The notes below the pieces were generated by a model. The model was not told the origin of the DNA, searched no databases, and worked only from the letters and a program-made list of their open reading frames with translations. Made by a program: the position numbers and the translations under genes. Shown here piece by piece: positions 34,724-44,417 of a DNA stretch of 64,000 bases. The DNA is from Pacificibacter marinus (GTDB lineage: Bacteria > Pseudomonadota > Alphaproteobacteria > Rhodobacterales > Rhodobacteraceae). Location of the stretch: positions 62,001 to 126,000 of the forward strand of contig NZ_FNZV01000003.1 in NCBI RefSeq assembly GCF_900109555.1, read 5' to 3'. Every line of letters begins with the position of its first letter. The stretch's first letter is position 1.

Positions 34724-35791
34724 TTATTGTGGAATTTCGCCTGTCAGACCTTCAACGTAGAAGCTCATACCGGCAAGCGCGCCGTCGTCAGCCACTTCGC
34801 CTTCGGCCAACCAAGGTGTGCCGTCTTGTTTGTTCAGCGGTCCTGTGAACGGGTGGTATGTACCAGCAACGATGGCATCTTTCATCGCCAATGCTTCGGC
34901 TTTCACGTCAGCAGGAACTGCGTCTGTGATCTCGCCAATGCCAACCATGCCTGATGCAATGCCGCCCCATGTGTTCGTGGAAGACCATGTGCCGTCCATG
35001 ACAGCTTGGGTGCGCTCAATGTAGTATGGCGCCCAGTCGTCGATGATGGATGACACGCGTGGGTTTGGTGCAAAGTCATACATATCAGATGCTTGGCCGA
35101 AACCAATTGCTCCAGCTTCTTTTGCGGCGGCAAGCGGCGCTGTAGAATCTGTGTGCTGCAAAATCACGTCAGCGCCTTGCTCAAGCAAAGCTTTGGCTGC
35201 GTCGGCTTCTTTGGCTGGGTTCATCCACTCGTAGATCCAGATGACTTTGAATTCGACATCAGGGTTTACTTTTTTCGCGTGGATGTAGGCTGAGTTGATG
35301 CCGCGCACAACTTCTGGAATAGGCACAGACCCGATGTAACCCACGATGTTGGATTTGGTCATGCGACCCGCGATTGTGCCTTGGATGGCGCGTCCTTCGT
35401 AAAAGCGTGCAGAGTAAACAGATACGTTGTCAGCTTGTTTATAGCCTGTTGCATGCTCAAATTTCACATCTGGGAATTTGGCTGCCACGTTGATGGTTGG
35501 GTCCATAAAGCCAAAGGATGTGGCGAAAATGATGTCTGTGCCAGTGAGCGCCATTTGCGTCATGATACGTTCGGCGTCTGGACCTTCTGGTACGTTTTCA
35601 ACGAAAACAGTTTCGACTTTATCGCCAAAATGTTTTTCAAGCTCTTGGCGTCCATGGTCATGACCTTGGGTCCAACCGCCATCATTGATTGGGCCAACGT
35701 AGACGAAACCAACTTTGGTTTTGTCGTCCGCAAATGCCGCACCAGCAAGACCAACAGCCAAAGCTGTCGTTGCGAGAATTTTTTTGAACAT
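34724..35791 (-). CDS. BMP family substrate-binding protein, operon 2
   Basis: This 355-residue periplasmic protein has a signal peptide (MFKKILATTALAVGLAGAAFA, cut near AFA-DD). The BMP fold begins KVGFVYVGPINDGGWTQGHDHGRQEL. Aromatic and acidic stretches such as YEWMNPAKEADAA are typical of the subgroup found with xanthine dehydrogenase genes. It is the last gene of a seven-gene minus-strand operon starting with xdhA, so it probably binds purine nucleosides or bases. GGGAG precedes the ATG. A 99-base gap with two palindromes separates it from the permease gene. Confidence 0.93.
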   Translation of the reverse strand: MFKKILATTALAVGLAGAAFADDKTKVGFVYVGPINDGGWTQGHDHGRQELEKHFGDKVETVFVENVPEGPDAERIMTQMALTGTDIIFATSFGFMDPTINVAAKFPDVKFEHATGYKQADNVSVYSARFYEGRAIQGTIAGRMTKSNIVGYIGSVPIPEVVRGINSAYIHAKKVNPDVEFKVIWIYEWMNPAKEADAAKALLEQGADVILQHTDSTAPLAAAKEAGAIGFGQASDMYDFAPNPRVSSIIDDWAPYYIERTQAVMDGTWSSTNTWGGIASGMVGIGEITDAVPADVKAEALAMKDAIVAGTYHPFTGPLNKQDGTPWLAEGEVADDGALAGMSFYVEGLTGEIPQ

Positions 35792-35861
35792 GTGTTCACT
35801 CCCAGAGTTTTGAGGCTGTCACGCCCCTTTTAAATGCGAACCTTACGGTCCATTTGCCCAA

Positions 35862-35899
35862 GCTCATATGAGCCTGTTTCGTTTCAAGCTCTAGTGAGC
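35862..35899. repeat. Two GCTC-N4-GAGC palindromes between permease and binding-protein genes
   Basis: GCTCATATGAGC (35862-35873) is a perfect palindrome, and GCTCTAGTGAGC (35888-35899) repeats it with a changed centre, 26 bases away. The flanks CAAG...CTG are also repeated. The second copy spans the permease stop codon. They may be RNA hairpins that set the expression level of the following gene. Confidence 0.5.
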
Positions 35900-37000
35900 C
35901 TGAAAAATCTTGCCCAACATCGCAGGCCCATTTGAGGCCCCTTTGCTGCGGGCAGAAATCACAACCAACACAACAATCGTTGCTACAAAAGGCGCGGATG
36001 ATAGCATCAGCAAGTCTAGACTTGATGCGTAATTGGTCGCAATCCCGATCAACAACAGCACTAGACCGACTCCGATAAATTGCGCAAACGTCTTAAGCGT
36101 TGGCTTAACATCAAGCGTTTTTTTCCACGACCCTACCGCTACGGCAATCACAAAATATATCACGCCTGCCAACATCACCAGATACGGCAGTACAAACAGC
36201 AATGGAATGTTCGCGGCTTGCAAGTTCAATTGCAATGCTGTCAGCCCCCCAAACAGGTAAGCCCCAAAAACAACGCGTTCAGGTTTCCATGATGCAAAGA
36301 CAACAATGGCCAGCGCGATCCAACCAATGCCACCCGTGATGCCATCGGTCCATTGCGGCACGCGGATCAGGGAAATATAGGCTCCGCCCAATCCAGCCAT
36401 AGCGCCGCCAAACCCGATTGCCATCACCCGCACCAGCCGAACTTTATAGCCCAAAGCATGCGCCGCATCGTGGTTTTCACCCACTGCGCGCAAAATCAAA
36501 CCGCCACGTGTGTATTTTAAAAAGACACCCACCAAGACCGCTAATATCAACGATAGATATACAATTGGATCATGCTGAAACATCACGGGGCCGAAAAACG
36601 GAATGCTTTCAAACACTGGAATGTGCAATTTCCCCATCAAGGGCGGGCTTTCGCCCACATAGGGCTGCCCGATCAAAGATGCCAAACCAACCCCAACCAG
36701 GGTCAAAGCCAAGCCGCTTGGCACCTGAGTGGCGTATAAGAACTGGGTCAAAATCGCGAACAGCATCGATAGCAAGGCACCGCCAGCTGCAGCTCCCAAA
36801 AAGCCAGCAGCAGCCGAGCCGCTTTCAATCGCAATCGCAAAACCGCAGATCGCGCCGATGATCATCATACCCTCAACGCCAAGGTTCAGCACGCCTGCGC
36901 GCTCGGTGACCATTTCGCCTAAAGCCGCCAATAGAATAGGGGTTGAGGCAACCATTAAGCTTGCAAAAAATGCGACGAGTGAGATCGATCCTAGGTCCAT
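35891..37000 (-). CDS. BMP-type ABC transporter permease, second permease of operon 2
   Basis: This 369-residue inner-membrane permease has about nine hydrophobic segments and the family stretch ERAGVLNLGVEGMMIIGA near residue 32. The ATG at 37000 is favoured over a GTG three bases earlier because GGAGG lies seven bases upstream of it. It overlaps the stop of the preceding permease. It pairs with that permease as the channel for the solute bound by the protein at 34724-35791. Confidence 0.91.
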   Translation of the reverse strand: MDLGSISLVAFFASLMVASTPILLAALGEMVTERAGVLNLGVEGMMIIGAICGFAIAIESGSAAAGFLGAAAGGALLSMLFAILTQFLYATQVPSGLALTLVGVGLASLIGQPYVGESPPLMGKLHIPVFESIPFFGPVMFQHDPIVYLSLILAVLVGVFLKYTRGGLILRAVGENHDAAHALGYKVRLVRVMAIGFGGAMAGLGGAYISLIRVPQWTDGITGGIGWIALAIVVFASWKPERVVFGAYLFGGLTALQLNLQAANIPLLFVLPYLVMLAGVIYFVIAVAVGSWKKTLDVKPTLKTFAQFIGVGLVLLLIGIATNYASSLDLLMLSSAPFVATIVVLVVISARSKGASNGPAMLGKIFQAH

Positions 37001-38085
37001 CACACGGCCTCCTTTTTACGCCAAACGATTTTGTAATTCACCAAGATATCCATCGCCAAAAGCGTCATTAGCAGCATGCCTTGGAACACTTGGATCGAGG
37101 CCGAGGGAAGCGATAGCATGAATTGTGCCAATTCGCCGCCGATAAATGTCAGCGCCAGCAAAAGCCCCGCCAACATAATACCAATTGGGTTCAAGCGGCC
37201 CAAAAAGGCGACGATGATCGCGGTAAACCCATAGCCTGTGTTGAAGGATGTGGTGATCTGTCCCGCAGGCCCGGTGACTTCAAAAAGCCCCGCCAGCCCT
37301 GCCAAAGCGCCAGATGTTCCGAGGCAGAAAATAATCAAACGTTTGGAATTGACCCCTGCAAACCCAGCGGCGCGGGGGCTTTCGCCAGTCACCCGAATTT
37401 GAAACCCAAGCATGTGTTTGCTCAGCAAAACATATGCCGCAACCACAGCGGCAAAGGCTGCCATAACACCCCAATGCGCGCCAGTGCCCGCGATCAATTC
37501 AGGGTTCGCACTTGAGGCATATTGCGCCAAGTTGCGCGATCCGGGAAAGCCGTTGCCTTCGGGGTTGCGCAACGCACCCAACGAGACGGCGATCATGATC
37601 TGCTCAGCAAAATACACCAACATTAGCGATACCAATATTTCGGGCGCATTGAATTTGGTTTTGCACAGGGCCGGAATGAGTCCCCATAAGAAACCGCCCA
37701 AAGCCCCACCGATCACCATCAATGGAAAGATAAACCACGCCTCCATCGGGTAAAAAGCAAGGCCGATAGCTGCGCCGCAAATCGCCCCCATAATATACTG
37801 CCCTTCGGCGCCAATGTTCCAAATGCCAGCTTTGAACCCAAGGCTCAGTCCGATGGCAATTAAAATCAGCGGGGCGGCTTTTACCAAAAGTTGCGGGCGT
37901 GAATAGGCTGCGAAATCAGGGCTGAACAAAGGGTCCCAAAAAATGGTGCGAATGGCGACAAAGGGATCTTTGCCCATCGCCGCAAACAAAAGTCCGCCCA
38001 AAATCATCGTCACGATCACAGCCAAAACCGGTGTGGCGACCATCCATGTTTTGGAAGGTTGCGGGCGTTTGATCAACGAAATCAT
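37000..38085 (-). CDS. BMP-type ABC transporter permease, first permease of operon 2
   Basis: This 361-residue permease begins MISLIKRPQPSKTWMVATPVLA. It has the GFKAGIWNIGAEGQYIMGA motif of this family near residue 83. Its ATG overlaps the ATPase stop by four bases and its own stop meets the next permease, so translation is coupled throughout. Confidence 0.91.
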   Translation of the reverse strand: MISLIKRPQPSKTWMVATPVLAVIVTMILGGLLFAAMGKDPFVAIRTIFWDPLFSPDFAAYSRPQLLVKAAPLILIAIGLSLGFKAGIWNIGAEGQYIMGAICGAAIGLAFYPMEAWFIFPLMVIGGALGGFLWGLIPALCKTKFNAPEILVSLMLVYFAEQIMIAVSLGALRNPEGNGFPGSRNLAQYASSANPELIAGTGAHWGVMAAFAAVVAAYVLLSKHMLGFQIRVTGESPRAAGFAGVNSKRLIIFCLGTSGALAGLAGLFEVTGPAGQITTSFNTGYGFTAIIVAFLGRLNPIGIMLAGLLLALTFIGGELAQFMLSLPSASIQVFQGMLLMTLLAMDILVNYKIVWRKKEAV

Positions 38086-39617
38086 GCTGACACCTCGTGG
38101 CCTGCGATTTGCGTATCGCTGGAGGTTTCCGCGCCGCCCATCATCAGGCCAATTTCATCGACTGTTAGCCCTTTGGCGACACGGGGTACACTGAGTTTAC
38201 CTTCGTTGAGGGCTGCGAAATGATCGGAAATTTCCATGAGCTCATCCAAGTCTTGCGAGATACAAATGACCGCAGCGCCGCCAGCGGCCAAATCGAGCAG
38301 CGCTTGGCGAATGCTGGCCGCAGCAGACGCATCAACGCCCCAAGTCGGTTGATTCACCACCAACACTTTGGGGTCTTGCATCACCTCGCGGCCAATAACG
38401 AATTTTTGCAGATTGCCGCCGGACAAAGATCGTGCAGCGGCATTTGCACTTGGGGTGCGCACGTCAAAGGTTTTGATGATTTCTTGCGCAAACTTTTCGG
38501 TCTTGGACCAGTTTATAAAATTATTCTTGCTCAGTTTTTTGCGAATTGTCGCGGTGAGCGCTGTATTTTCAATCAAGCTCATGTTGGGCGCAGCCGCGTG
38601 GCCGAGCCGCTCTTCTGGTGCAGACAAAAGCCCCAATGCCCGTCGTGCGTTTGGCCCTAGAGTGCTGATATCTTGGCCTTCAAATACGACACTACCACTT
38701 TGGGCTTTGGCTTCGCCTGAGAGCACGGACAGCAATTCATCCTGCCCATTGCCCGCCACGCCGCCGATGCCCAAAATTTCGCCTGATTTCACTGACAGTG
38801 ATAGGTTTTTTAATCGCGTTCCGAAAGGGCTTTGCGGGGCAAATTCAATGCCTTGCACCGACAAAAGTTCTGCACCGCTTTCCTTGGCCTCACGTGTCGG
38901 AATGTGCAGTGTTTCCCCCACCATCAACTCGGCCATATCGCGCGCTGTTGTGGTTTTTGGGTCGCATGTGCCAACAACTTTGCCCATCCGTAGGATCGTT
39001 GCGTCATCACACAGGCTGCGAATTTCTTCGAGTTTGTGCGAGATATAAAGAATAGACGTGCCTTCAGATTGCAGTTTGCGCAGGGTCGTGAAAAGGATTT
39101 CGACCTCTTGCGGGGTCAGCACCGACGTCGGTTCGTCCATGATCAACAGCTTGGGGTCTTGTAGAAGGCAGCGAATGATCTCGACTCTCTGGCGTTCCCC
39201 CGCAGACAAGTCACCCACGGTGCGGTGCGGATCAAGCGGCAGGCCATAGGTGTGAGACACCTCACGGATTGACCGCGCCAAGTCATTCATTTTTGGTGGA
39301 TTTTCCATCCCAAGCGCGACATTTTCGGCCACGTTGAGTGCTTCAAATAGGGAAAAATGCTGAAACACCATAGCAACACCTGAGGCACGTGCAGCTTGAG
39401 GTGAGTTTGGCGCATAGGGCGCACCGTGAAGTGTCATGGTGCCACTGTCCGGCTTGGTCAGCCCATAGATCATTTTCACAAGTGTGGATTTCCCAGCACC
39501 GTTTTCGCCAAGCAGTGCGTGGACCTCGCCTTTTGCAATTGAAAACCCGACGTGATCATTGGCGATCACACCGAGATAGGCCTTGGTGAGTCCTTGAAGT
39601 TTTAGCAGTTCTGTCAA
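38082..39617 (-). CDS. BMP-type ABC transporter ATP-binding protein, operon 2
   Basis: This 511-residue protein has two fused nucleotide-binding domains. The first is complete: Walker A GENGAGKST at residues 37-45, signature LSAGERQ and Walker B IMDEPT. The second has signature LSGGNLQ, but GVAGNGQDE in place of the P-loop and VVNQPT in place of LDEPT. It starts at a TTG (39617), one base after the xdhC stop, with a G-rich SD upstream. It drives import together with the two downstream permeases. Confidence 0.93.
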   Translation of the reverse strand: MTELLKLQGLTKAYLGVIANDHVGFSIAKGEVHALLGENGAGKSTLVKMIYGLTKPDSGTMTLHGAPYAPNSPQAARASGVAMVFQHFSLFEALNVAENVALGMENPPKMNDLARSIREVSHTYGLPLDPHRTVGDLSAGERQRVEIIRCLLQDPKLLIMDEPTSVLTPQEVEILFTTLRKLQSEGTSILYISHKLEEIRSLCDDATILRMGKVVGTCDPKTTTARDMAELMVGETLHIPTREAKESGAELLSVQGIEFAPQSPFGTRLKNLSLSVKSGEILGIGGVAGNGQDELLSVLSGEAKAQSGSVVFEGQDISTLGPNARRALGLLSAPEERLGHAAAPNMSLIENTALTATIRKKLSKNNFINWSKTEKFAQEIIKTFDVRTPSANAAARSLSGGNLQKFVIGREVMQDPKVLVVNQPTWGVDASAAASIRQALLDLAAGGAAVICISQDLDELMEISDHFAALNEGKLSVPRVAKGLTVDEIGLMMGGAETSSDTQIAGHEVSA

Positions 39618-39618
39618 T

Positions 39619-40548
39619 TTAGGCGCCCCCCGCGTGCGATTTCAAAGACTCAGCTTGGATTTCACCACAGATTAGGCGGGCAACAACGCCAACCGCAATG
39701 GCTTGGGGGTGTTTTCCAAGCTCAGGTTGCCCAATTGGACAGCATATGCGGCTTATTTGAGCCGGTGTGTGTCCGAGTGCCCCAAGTCGCGATCGAAACC
39801 GTGCCCATTTTGTGTCGGAGCCAATGAGACCTGCAAAGGCAAACTCATGCGACAGAATTTGATGACACAGCTCTAAATCAAGCGCATGGGAATAGGTCAG
39901 CACCAAATGCTCTGCATCTTGGGGGGCATGGGCGACTAAATCGGCGGGATTGGCAGCGATCAGTTGTGTTGTGCCTGCTGGTAAAAGTGTTGGAAAACGA
40001 TCCTGTTTGGTATCAATCCATGTCAGTGAAAACTGAGGCAAAGGCGCAAGCACGTTTGCGATGGCGCGGCCCACGTGACCTGCGCCCCATAGCCATATTG
40101 GGCGCACTGGTGGGCTGACTGGTTCTATCATCCAGTCGCCCAAAAGACGCGGCGCGGCCAAACCTTCACGGCGTATGCCTTTGAGCGCTTTTTGTACGGC
40201 CAAGGGCATGACACTTGGTCCCCGCGCATAGGCATCTTGTGGGATGTTTTCCACAGTTTCAAAGATTTCGGTCAAAAGCGTGACGGATCCACCGCAACAT
40301 TGTCCCATGCTTGGACCAAGGGGGATACGTTGCAGGCGCGGAGCGTGAAAGGCGGCTTTCATTGCTTCAAATTCAAGTGTTCCGCCGCCAATCGTCCCCG
40401 ATTGTTCCAGACCATTTGGGCCGTGCCACACGAGCATTGATGCGCCGACCTCGCGAGGGGTTGAGCCTTTGACATCGGCCACAACGATTCGTGCGACGCG
40501 ACCATGGGCTGCGATAGCCAACTCTAAGGCGTTGCGATCAAAGCTCAT
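39619..40548 (-). CDS. xdhC: Xanthine dehydrogenase accessory protein XdhC
   Basis: This 309-residue protein binds molybdenum cofactor and inserts its sulfurated form into xanthine dehydrogenase. The N-terminal XdhC_CoxI domain shows VADVKGSTPREVGASMLV and the MGQCCGGSV cysteine motif. The C-terminal Rossmann domain has WLWGAGHVGRAI and ends in LGKHPQAIAVGVVARL. Its ATG overlaps the xdhB stop by four bases. Confidence 0.95.
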   Translation of the reverse strand: MSFDRNALELAIAAHGRVARIVVADVKGSTPREVGASMLVWHGPNGLEQSGTIGGGTLEFEAMKAAFHAPRLQRIPLGPSMGQCCGGSVTLLTEIFETVENIPQDAYARGPSVMPLAVQKALKGIRREGLAAPRLLGDWMIEPVSPPVRPIWLWGAGHVGRAIANVLAPLPQFSLTWIDTKQDRFPTLLPAGTTQLIAANPADLVAHAPQDAEHLVLTYSHALDLELCHQILSHEFAFAGLIGSDTKWARFRSRLGALGHTPAQISRICCPIGQPELGKHPQAIAVGVVARLICGEIQAESLKSHAGGA

Positions 40549-42833
40549 GCGCGTGCACGCCCGATTGCGCGCAATAATTCTTCTGGTGTGGCGGGGGCGT
40601 TAAGCGCTGGATAGTTGGGGCCACAGGCACTTGCCGCATCTGATAGAGCCAACAATGCAGAAATGCCAAGATTAAAGGGCGGCTCGCCCACGGCCTTGGA
40701 TCGATAGATGCTTTTCTCAGGGTTGGGCGCATCCCACAGTTTGACGTTAAACACATCAGGTGCATCGCTGGCGGTTGGGATTTTGTAGGTCGAGGGCGCA
40801 TGCGTGCGCAAACGGCCTTTTGCATCCCACACCAATTCTTCGGTGGTAAGCCAGCCGACGCCTTGCACATATCCGCCTTCAATTTGACCGATGTCCAAGC
40901 TTGGGTTCAATGAGGCGCCTGCATCATGCAAAATATCGCTGCGCAAAATGCGGTTTTCCCCTGTGAGTGTGTCGAGCACAACTTCGGTCAGCGCGATGCC
41001 GTAGGCAAAGTAGTAAAACGGGCGACCCTGCCCTTTGATGCGGTCCCATTTGACTTTAGGGGTTTTATAGAACCCAGTAGAGGACAGGCTGATCCGGTTT
41101 TCATAGGCAAGTTTCACGGCCTCTGGAAAAGACAGGCTGTGCGTGCCCACTGTGACCATATTATCTTGGAACGAAACAGTGTCTGCGCCAAAGTAGTCTT
41201 GTAAGAACAAAGACATGCGGTCGCGGATTGTGCTGCAAGCAGCTTTGACCGCCATGCCATTCAAATCCGCGCCAGAAGACGCAGCCGTGGCCGATGTGTT
41301 GGGCACTTTGGCGGTGTCTGTTGCTGTGATTTTGATGGCGTTCATGCTGACACCAAATTCGCTGGCGGCGACTTGGGCGACCTTTTGGAACAACCCTTGG
41401 CCCATTTCGGTGCCGCCATGATTAAGCTGAATAGAGCCATCTTGATAGACATGCACCAAAGCGCCAGCTTGGTTCAAATGGGTGAGCGTGAATGAGATAC
41501 CGAACTTGACAGTGGATAGGCCAATACCCTTTTTGAGGATCGGGTTCTTGGCATTCCAATCGGCAATTTGGACGCGGCGCGCAGTGTAATCGGCATCTGC
41601 CAAGTGTCTATCAGTCATGGCATGCAAAATGGCGTCCGTGACGGGCATGCCATAGGGCGTGGTTTGGCCGGTTTTGGGTTCAGTTCCCATATCGGCATAA
41701 TAGTTCGTGCGCCGCACATCGGCTGGATCAAGTTTTAGAGTGGCCGCGATATGGTCGATGACGCGTTCAATTCCAAGGATACCTTGCGGTCCGCCAAAAC
41801 CGCGATAGGCGGTGGCGCTTTGTGTGTTGGTGCGTAGGCGGTGACTTTCGATGCGTGCGTGTTCCAGATGATAGGCATTATCGGCATGCAGCATCGCACG
41901 ATCCGCCACGGGAATGCTCAGGTCGATGGACCAGCCGCAGCGCGTCATTTGAATAAAATCAACACCTGCGATTTTACCCGTGTCGTCAAACCCTACGGTA
42001 TAAGAAATGCGAAAATCGTGGCGCTTGCCTGTGACCATCATATCGTCATCGCGATCATAGCGCATTTTACAGGGCTGACCTGTATCGCGCGCGGCGATAG
42101 CGCAGGCGATGGCAAGCCAGTTGCCTTGGCTTTCTTTCCCGCCAAACCCGCCGCCCATCCGTCGCGTTTCAACGCGCACAGCATGCATAGGAAGGTGCAG
42201 GGCGTGGGCGACTTTGTGTTGAATTTCGGTTGGATGCTGGGTCGAAGAGTTCACCAACATATCACCGCCCTCAAGCGGGGTGACAAGGGCGGCTTGGCCT
42301 TCGAGATAAAAGTGCTCTTGGCCGCCCATATCAATCTGACCGTGGATCACATGCGGCGCAGATTCAATCACCGCTGCCGGGTCGCCTTTGGTGTAGATGC
42401 GCGGGCCGTCTTCAAAGCGTGCGTTAGCGGCTAGCGCGTCTTCGTAGCTTAGAATGGCTGGTTTTTCAGCATAGGTGATCTGGCCCAAACGCGCCGCTTT
42501 GCGCGCGGCCAAGTGCGATGTGGCCACAACCAAAAACACAGGTTGTCCCAGAAAATGCACTGTGCCCGTGCAAAGCAAAGGCTCGTCGGGAACAGGCGCA
42601 GGAGAACAGTCAGGCACATGATCAAAATCATCGGCACAGTAGACCGCAACAACTCCATCAGCATTGCGCACGTCATCCAAATTCATCGATGTGATGTCTG
42701 CGTGCGCGACTTGGCTTAGGCCAAAGGCAAGATGTAGCGTGCCGTTTGGCGTGGGGATATCGTCGATGTAGCGCGCGGCCCCTGTCACATGCAGTTCAGC
42801 GGAATCGTGGGTGAGAGATGTGCCGACGCTCAT
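40545..42833 (-). CDS. xdhB: Xanthine dehydrogenase, molybdopterin-binding subunit
   Basis: This 762-residue large subunit oxidises hypoxanthine and xanthine at the molybdenum centre. It begins with the SLTHDSAELHVTGAARYIDD motif. It has the cofactor loop RRMGGGFGGKESQ near residue 230 and the active-site Glu region GEPPFNLGISALLAL near residue 720. The length is normal for the bacterial two-subunit enzyme. The start overlaps the xdhA stop. Confidence 0.96.
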   Translation of the reverse strand: MSVGTSLTHDSAELHVTGAARYIDDIPTPNGTLHLAFGLSQVAHADITSMNLDDVRNADGVVAVYCADDFDHVPDCSPAPVPDEPLLCTGTVHFLGQPVFLVVATSHLAARKAARLGQITYAEKPAILSYEDALAANARFEDGPRIYTKGDPAAVIESAPHVIHGQIDMGGQEHFYLEGQAALVTPLEGGDMLVNSSTQHPTEIQHKVAHALHLPMHAVRVETRRMGGGFGGKESQGNWLAIACAIAARDTGQPCKMRYDRDDDMMVTGKRHDFRISYTVGFDDTGKIAGVDFIQMTRCGWSIDLSIPVADRAMLHADNAYHLEHARIESHRLRTNTQSATAYRGFGGPQGILGIERVIDHIAATLKLDPADVRRTNYYADMGTEPKTGQTTPYGMPVTDAILHAMTDRHLADADYTARRVQIADWNAKNPILKKGIGLSTVKFGISFTLTHLNQAGALVHVYQDGSIQLNHGGTEMGQGLFQKVAQVAASEFGVSMNAIKITATDTAKVPNTSATAASSGADLNGMAVKAACSTIRDRMSLFLQDYFGADTVSFQDNMVTVGTHSLSFPEAVKLAYENRISLSSTGFYKTPKVKWDRIKGQGRPFYYFAYGIALTEVVLDTLTGENRILRSDILHDAGASLNPSLDIGQIEGGYVQGVGWLTTEELVWDAKGRLRTHAPSTYKIPTASDAPDVFNVKLWDAPNPEKSIYRSKAVGEPPFNLGISALLALSDAASACGPNYPALNAPATPEELLRAIGRARA

Positions 42834-44194
42834 GAGGATTCTCCCCGAACATCAAGCACTGATACAGTGTGGCCTTTGCTGTCAGCAAAAACACGTTTGA
42901 GCATGTTTTTGGCTGTTGTTTGACGATATTCGGCTGAGGCGCGCATGTCCGTCATAGGTTCATAATCTTGATCAAATGCGGGCAGGGCGGCATCAATCGT
43001 CACCTCTGTCCAAGGTTGGCCTATCAGGACTTGTTCCACATGTGTGGCGCGTTTTGGGGTGCCGGCCATGCCACCAAAAGCGATGCATGCGGCGCTGACT
43101 TTAGCGTCTGTCACCGTGATATTGAATGCACCACAAACGGCGGAAATATCTTGGTCAAACCGTTTGGACAGTTTGTAGACCCTTAGGTCATTCAAGCCCG
43201 CTTTTGGCACTGTGATCTGCGTGACAAATTCTGATGGCGTGCGGTCTTGTTTGCCGTATTCCACAAAAAAATCTTCAAGCAAAACTGTGCGGCTGTCTTC
43301 GCCTTTGCGCAAGGTGATGGTCGCGCCCAGTGCGATCAGCGGAGGCGGGCTGTCGCCAATCGGGGACCCGTTGGCGATGTTGCCGCCCAGTGTCGCAGCC
43401 GAACGTACTTGCTTGGATGAAAACCGTCGAAACATTTCGGCCAAAGACGGACAGGATTGCGCAAACAGAGGGCCTAGATCCGCGATAGGGGTCATCGCGC
43501 CGATCACGAAACTGTCTGCTGTCTCAGTGATGCCTTTTAGGTCGCGGACGCCATTCAAGAAAATCACATCTTCCAGCGAGCGCAACTGTTTGGTCACCCA
43601 AAGCCCCACATCTGTTGCCCCTGCAATCAACGTCGCGTTGGGGCGCAATGCGTAGAGCGCGGCCAGTTCATTGATGGTCTCAGGGCGCTCTATCAGCGCT
43701 GGCTCATCCATTGGTTCAAAGGGGACTTTGGCGACAGGGGATTCGCTGGCCGCTTTTTGGGCCGCACGCAAAATAGGGGCGTACCCCGTGCAACGGCACA
43801 GGTTGCCTGCAAGCGCGTCTTCGATGTTTGTATCGCCTGCTGCATGTGCTGTCGCAAGAGACATCACTATGCCCGGTGTGCAAAATCCACATTGCGATCC
43901 ATGTTCTGTGATCATGGCGTTTTGGACAGGGTGTAGGGCGCCTTTGGGGGCGAGACCTTCGACCGTTGTGATGGATTTTCCGTGAATTTGCGGCATGAGC
44001 AAGATGCAAGCATTCAAAGCGCGCGGGCCTTGTTCGTCTTCGATCATCACGGTGCACGCGCCGCAATCGCCTTCGTTACAGCCCTCTTTTGTGCCAGTGA
44101 GGCGCTGTGTTTCGCGTAGGTAATCTAGCAATGTGCTGGTGGCGTTTTGCTCTGTTTTTACGAGCGCGCCATTCAAACGGAACGTGATCTCCAT
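42830..44194 (-). CDS. xdhA: Xanthine dehydrogenase, FeS/FAD small subunit
   Basis: This 454-residue small subunit has an N-terminal 2Fe-2S domain (C39, C44, C47 and C63), a second 2Fe-2S domain (C102, C105, C133 and C135 in CGFC and CRCTG) and a CO-dehydrogenase-type FAD domain with LGGNIANGSPIGDSPPPL. It passes electrons from molybdenum to NAD+. The open frame extends 187 codons upstream, across the dnaE start on the other strand. The ATG at 44194 fits the family N-terminus MEITFRLNGALV. It is the first gene of the purine operon. Confidence 0.96.
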   Translation of the reverse strand: MEITFRLNGALVKTEQNATSTLLDYLRETQRLTGTKEGCNEGDCGACTVMIEDEQGPRALNACILLMPQIHGKSITTVEGLAPKGALHPVQNAMITEHGSQCGFCTPGIVMSLATAHAAGDTNIEDALAGNLCRCTGYAPILRAAQKAASESPVAKVPFEPMDEPALIERPETINELAALYALRPNATLIAGATDVGLWVTKQLRSLEDVIFLNGVRDLKGITETADSFVIGAMTPIADLGPLFAQSCPSLAEMFRRFSSKQVRSAATLGGNIANGSPIGDSPPPLIALGATITLRKGEDSRTVLLEDFFVEYGKQDRTPSEFVTQITVPKAGLNDLRVYKLSKRFDQDISAVCGAFNITVTDAKVSAACIAFGGMAGTPKRATHVEQVLIGQPWTEVTIDAALPAFDQDYEPMTDMRASAEYRQTTAKNMLKRVFADSKGHTVSVLDVRGESS

Positions 44195-44417
44195 GTCTTT
44201 GACCTGCCGCTTTCTTTTGTCACGAAACACATCCGATGCGGCGGAAAATGCGTTTCTTTTTAGTAGAAAACGTGTCTGAGCGCCAATTAGCAAGGCATTA
44301 TCTTTAAAAAAGTGCTTATAGATTGTTCTTTTGGTCAAAAAATGAGCGTAAAAATCACTGGAGCCTTGAGTGCTTTTGCTCTTGGCCCCGCCCATCCGCT
44401 TCATGTAGCTTAACCAA

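Noticed and set aside
36418-36861. Arg/Pro-rich plus-strand frame of 147 codons across the permease gene
   Set aside because: It is antisense to a well-supported permease, and its biased composition reflects the hydrophobic codons opposite.
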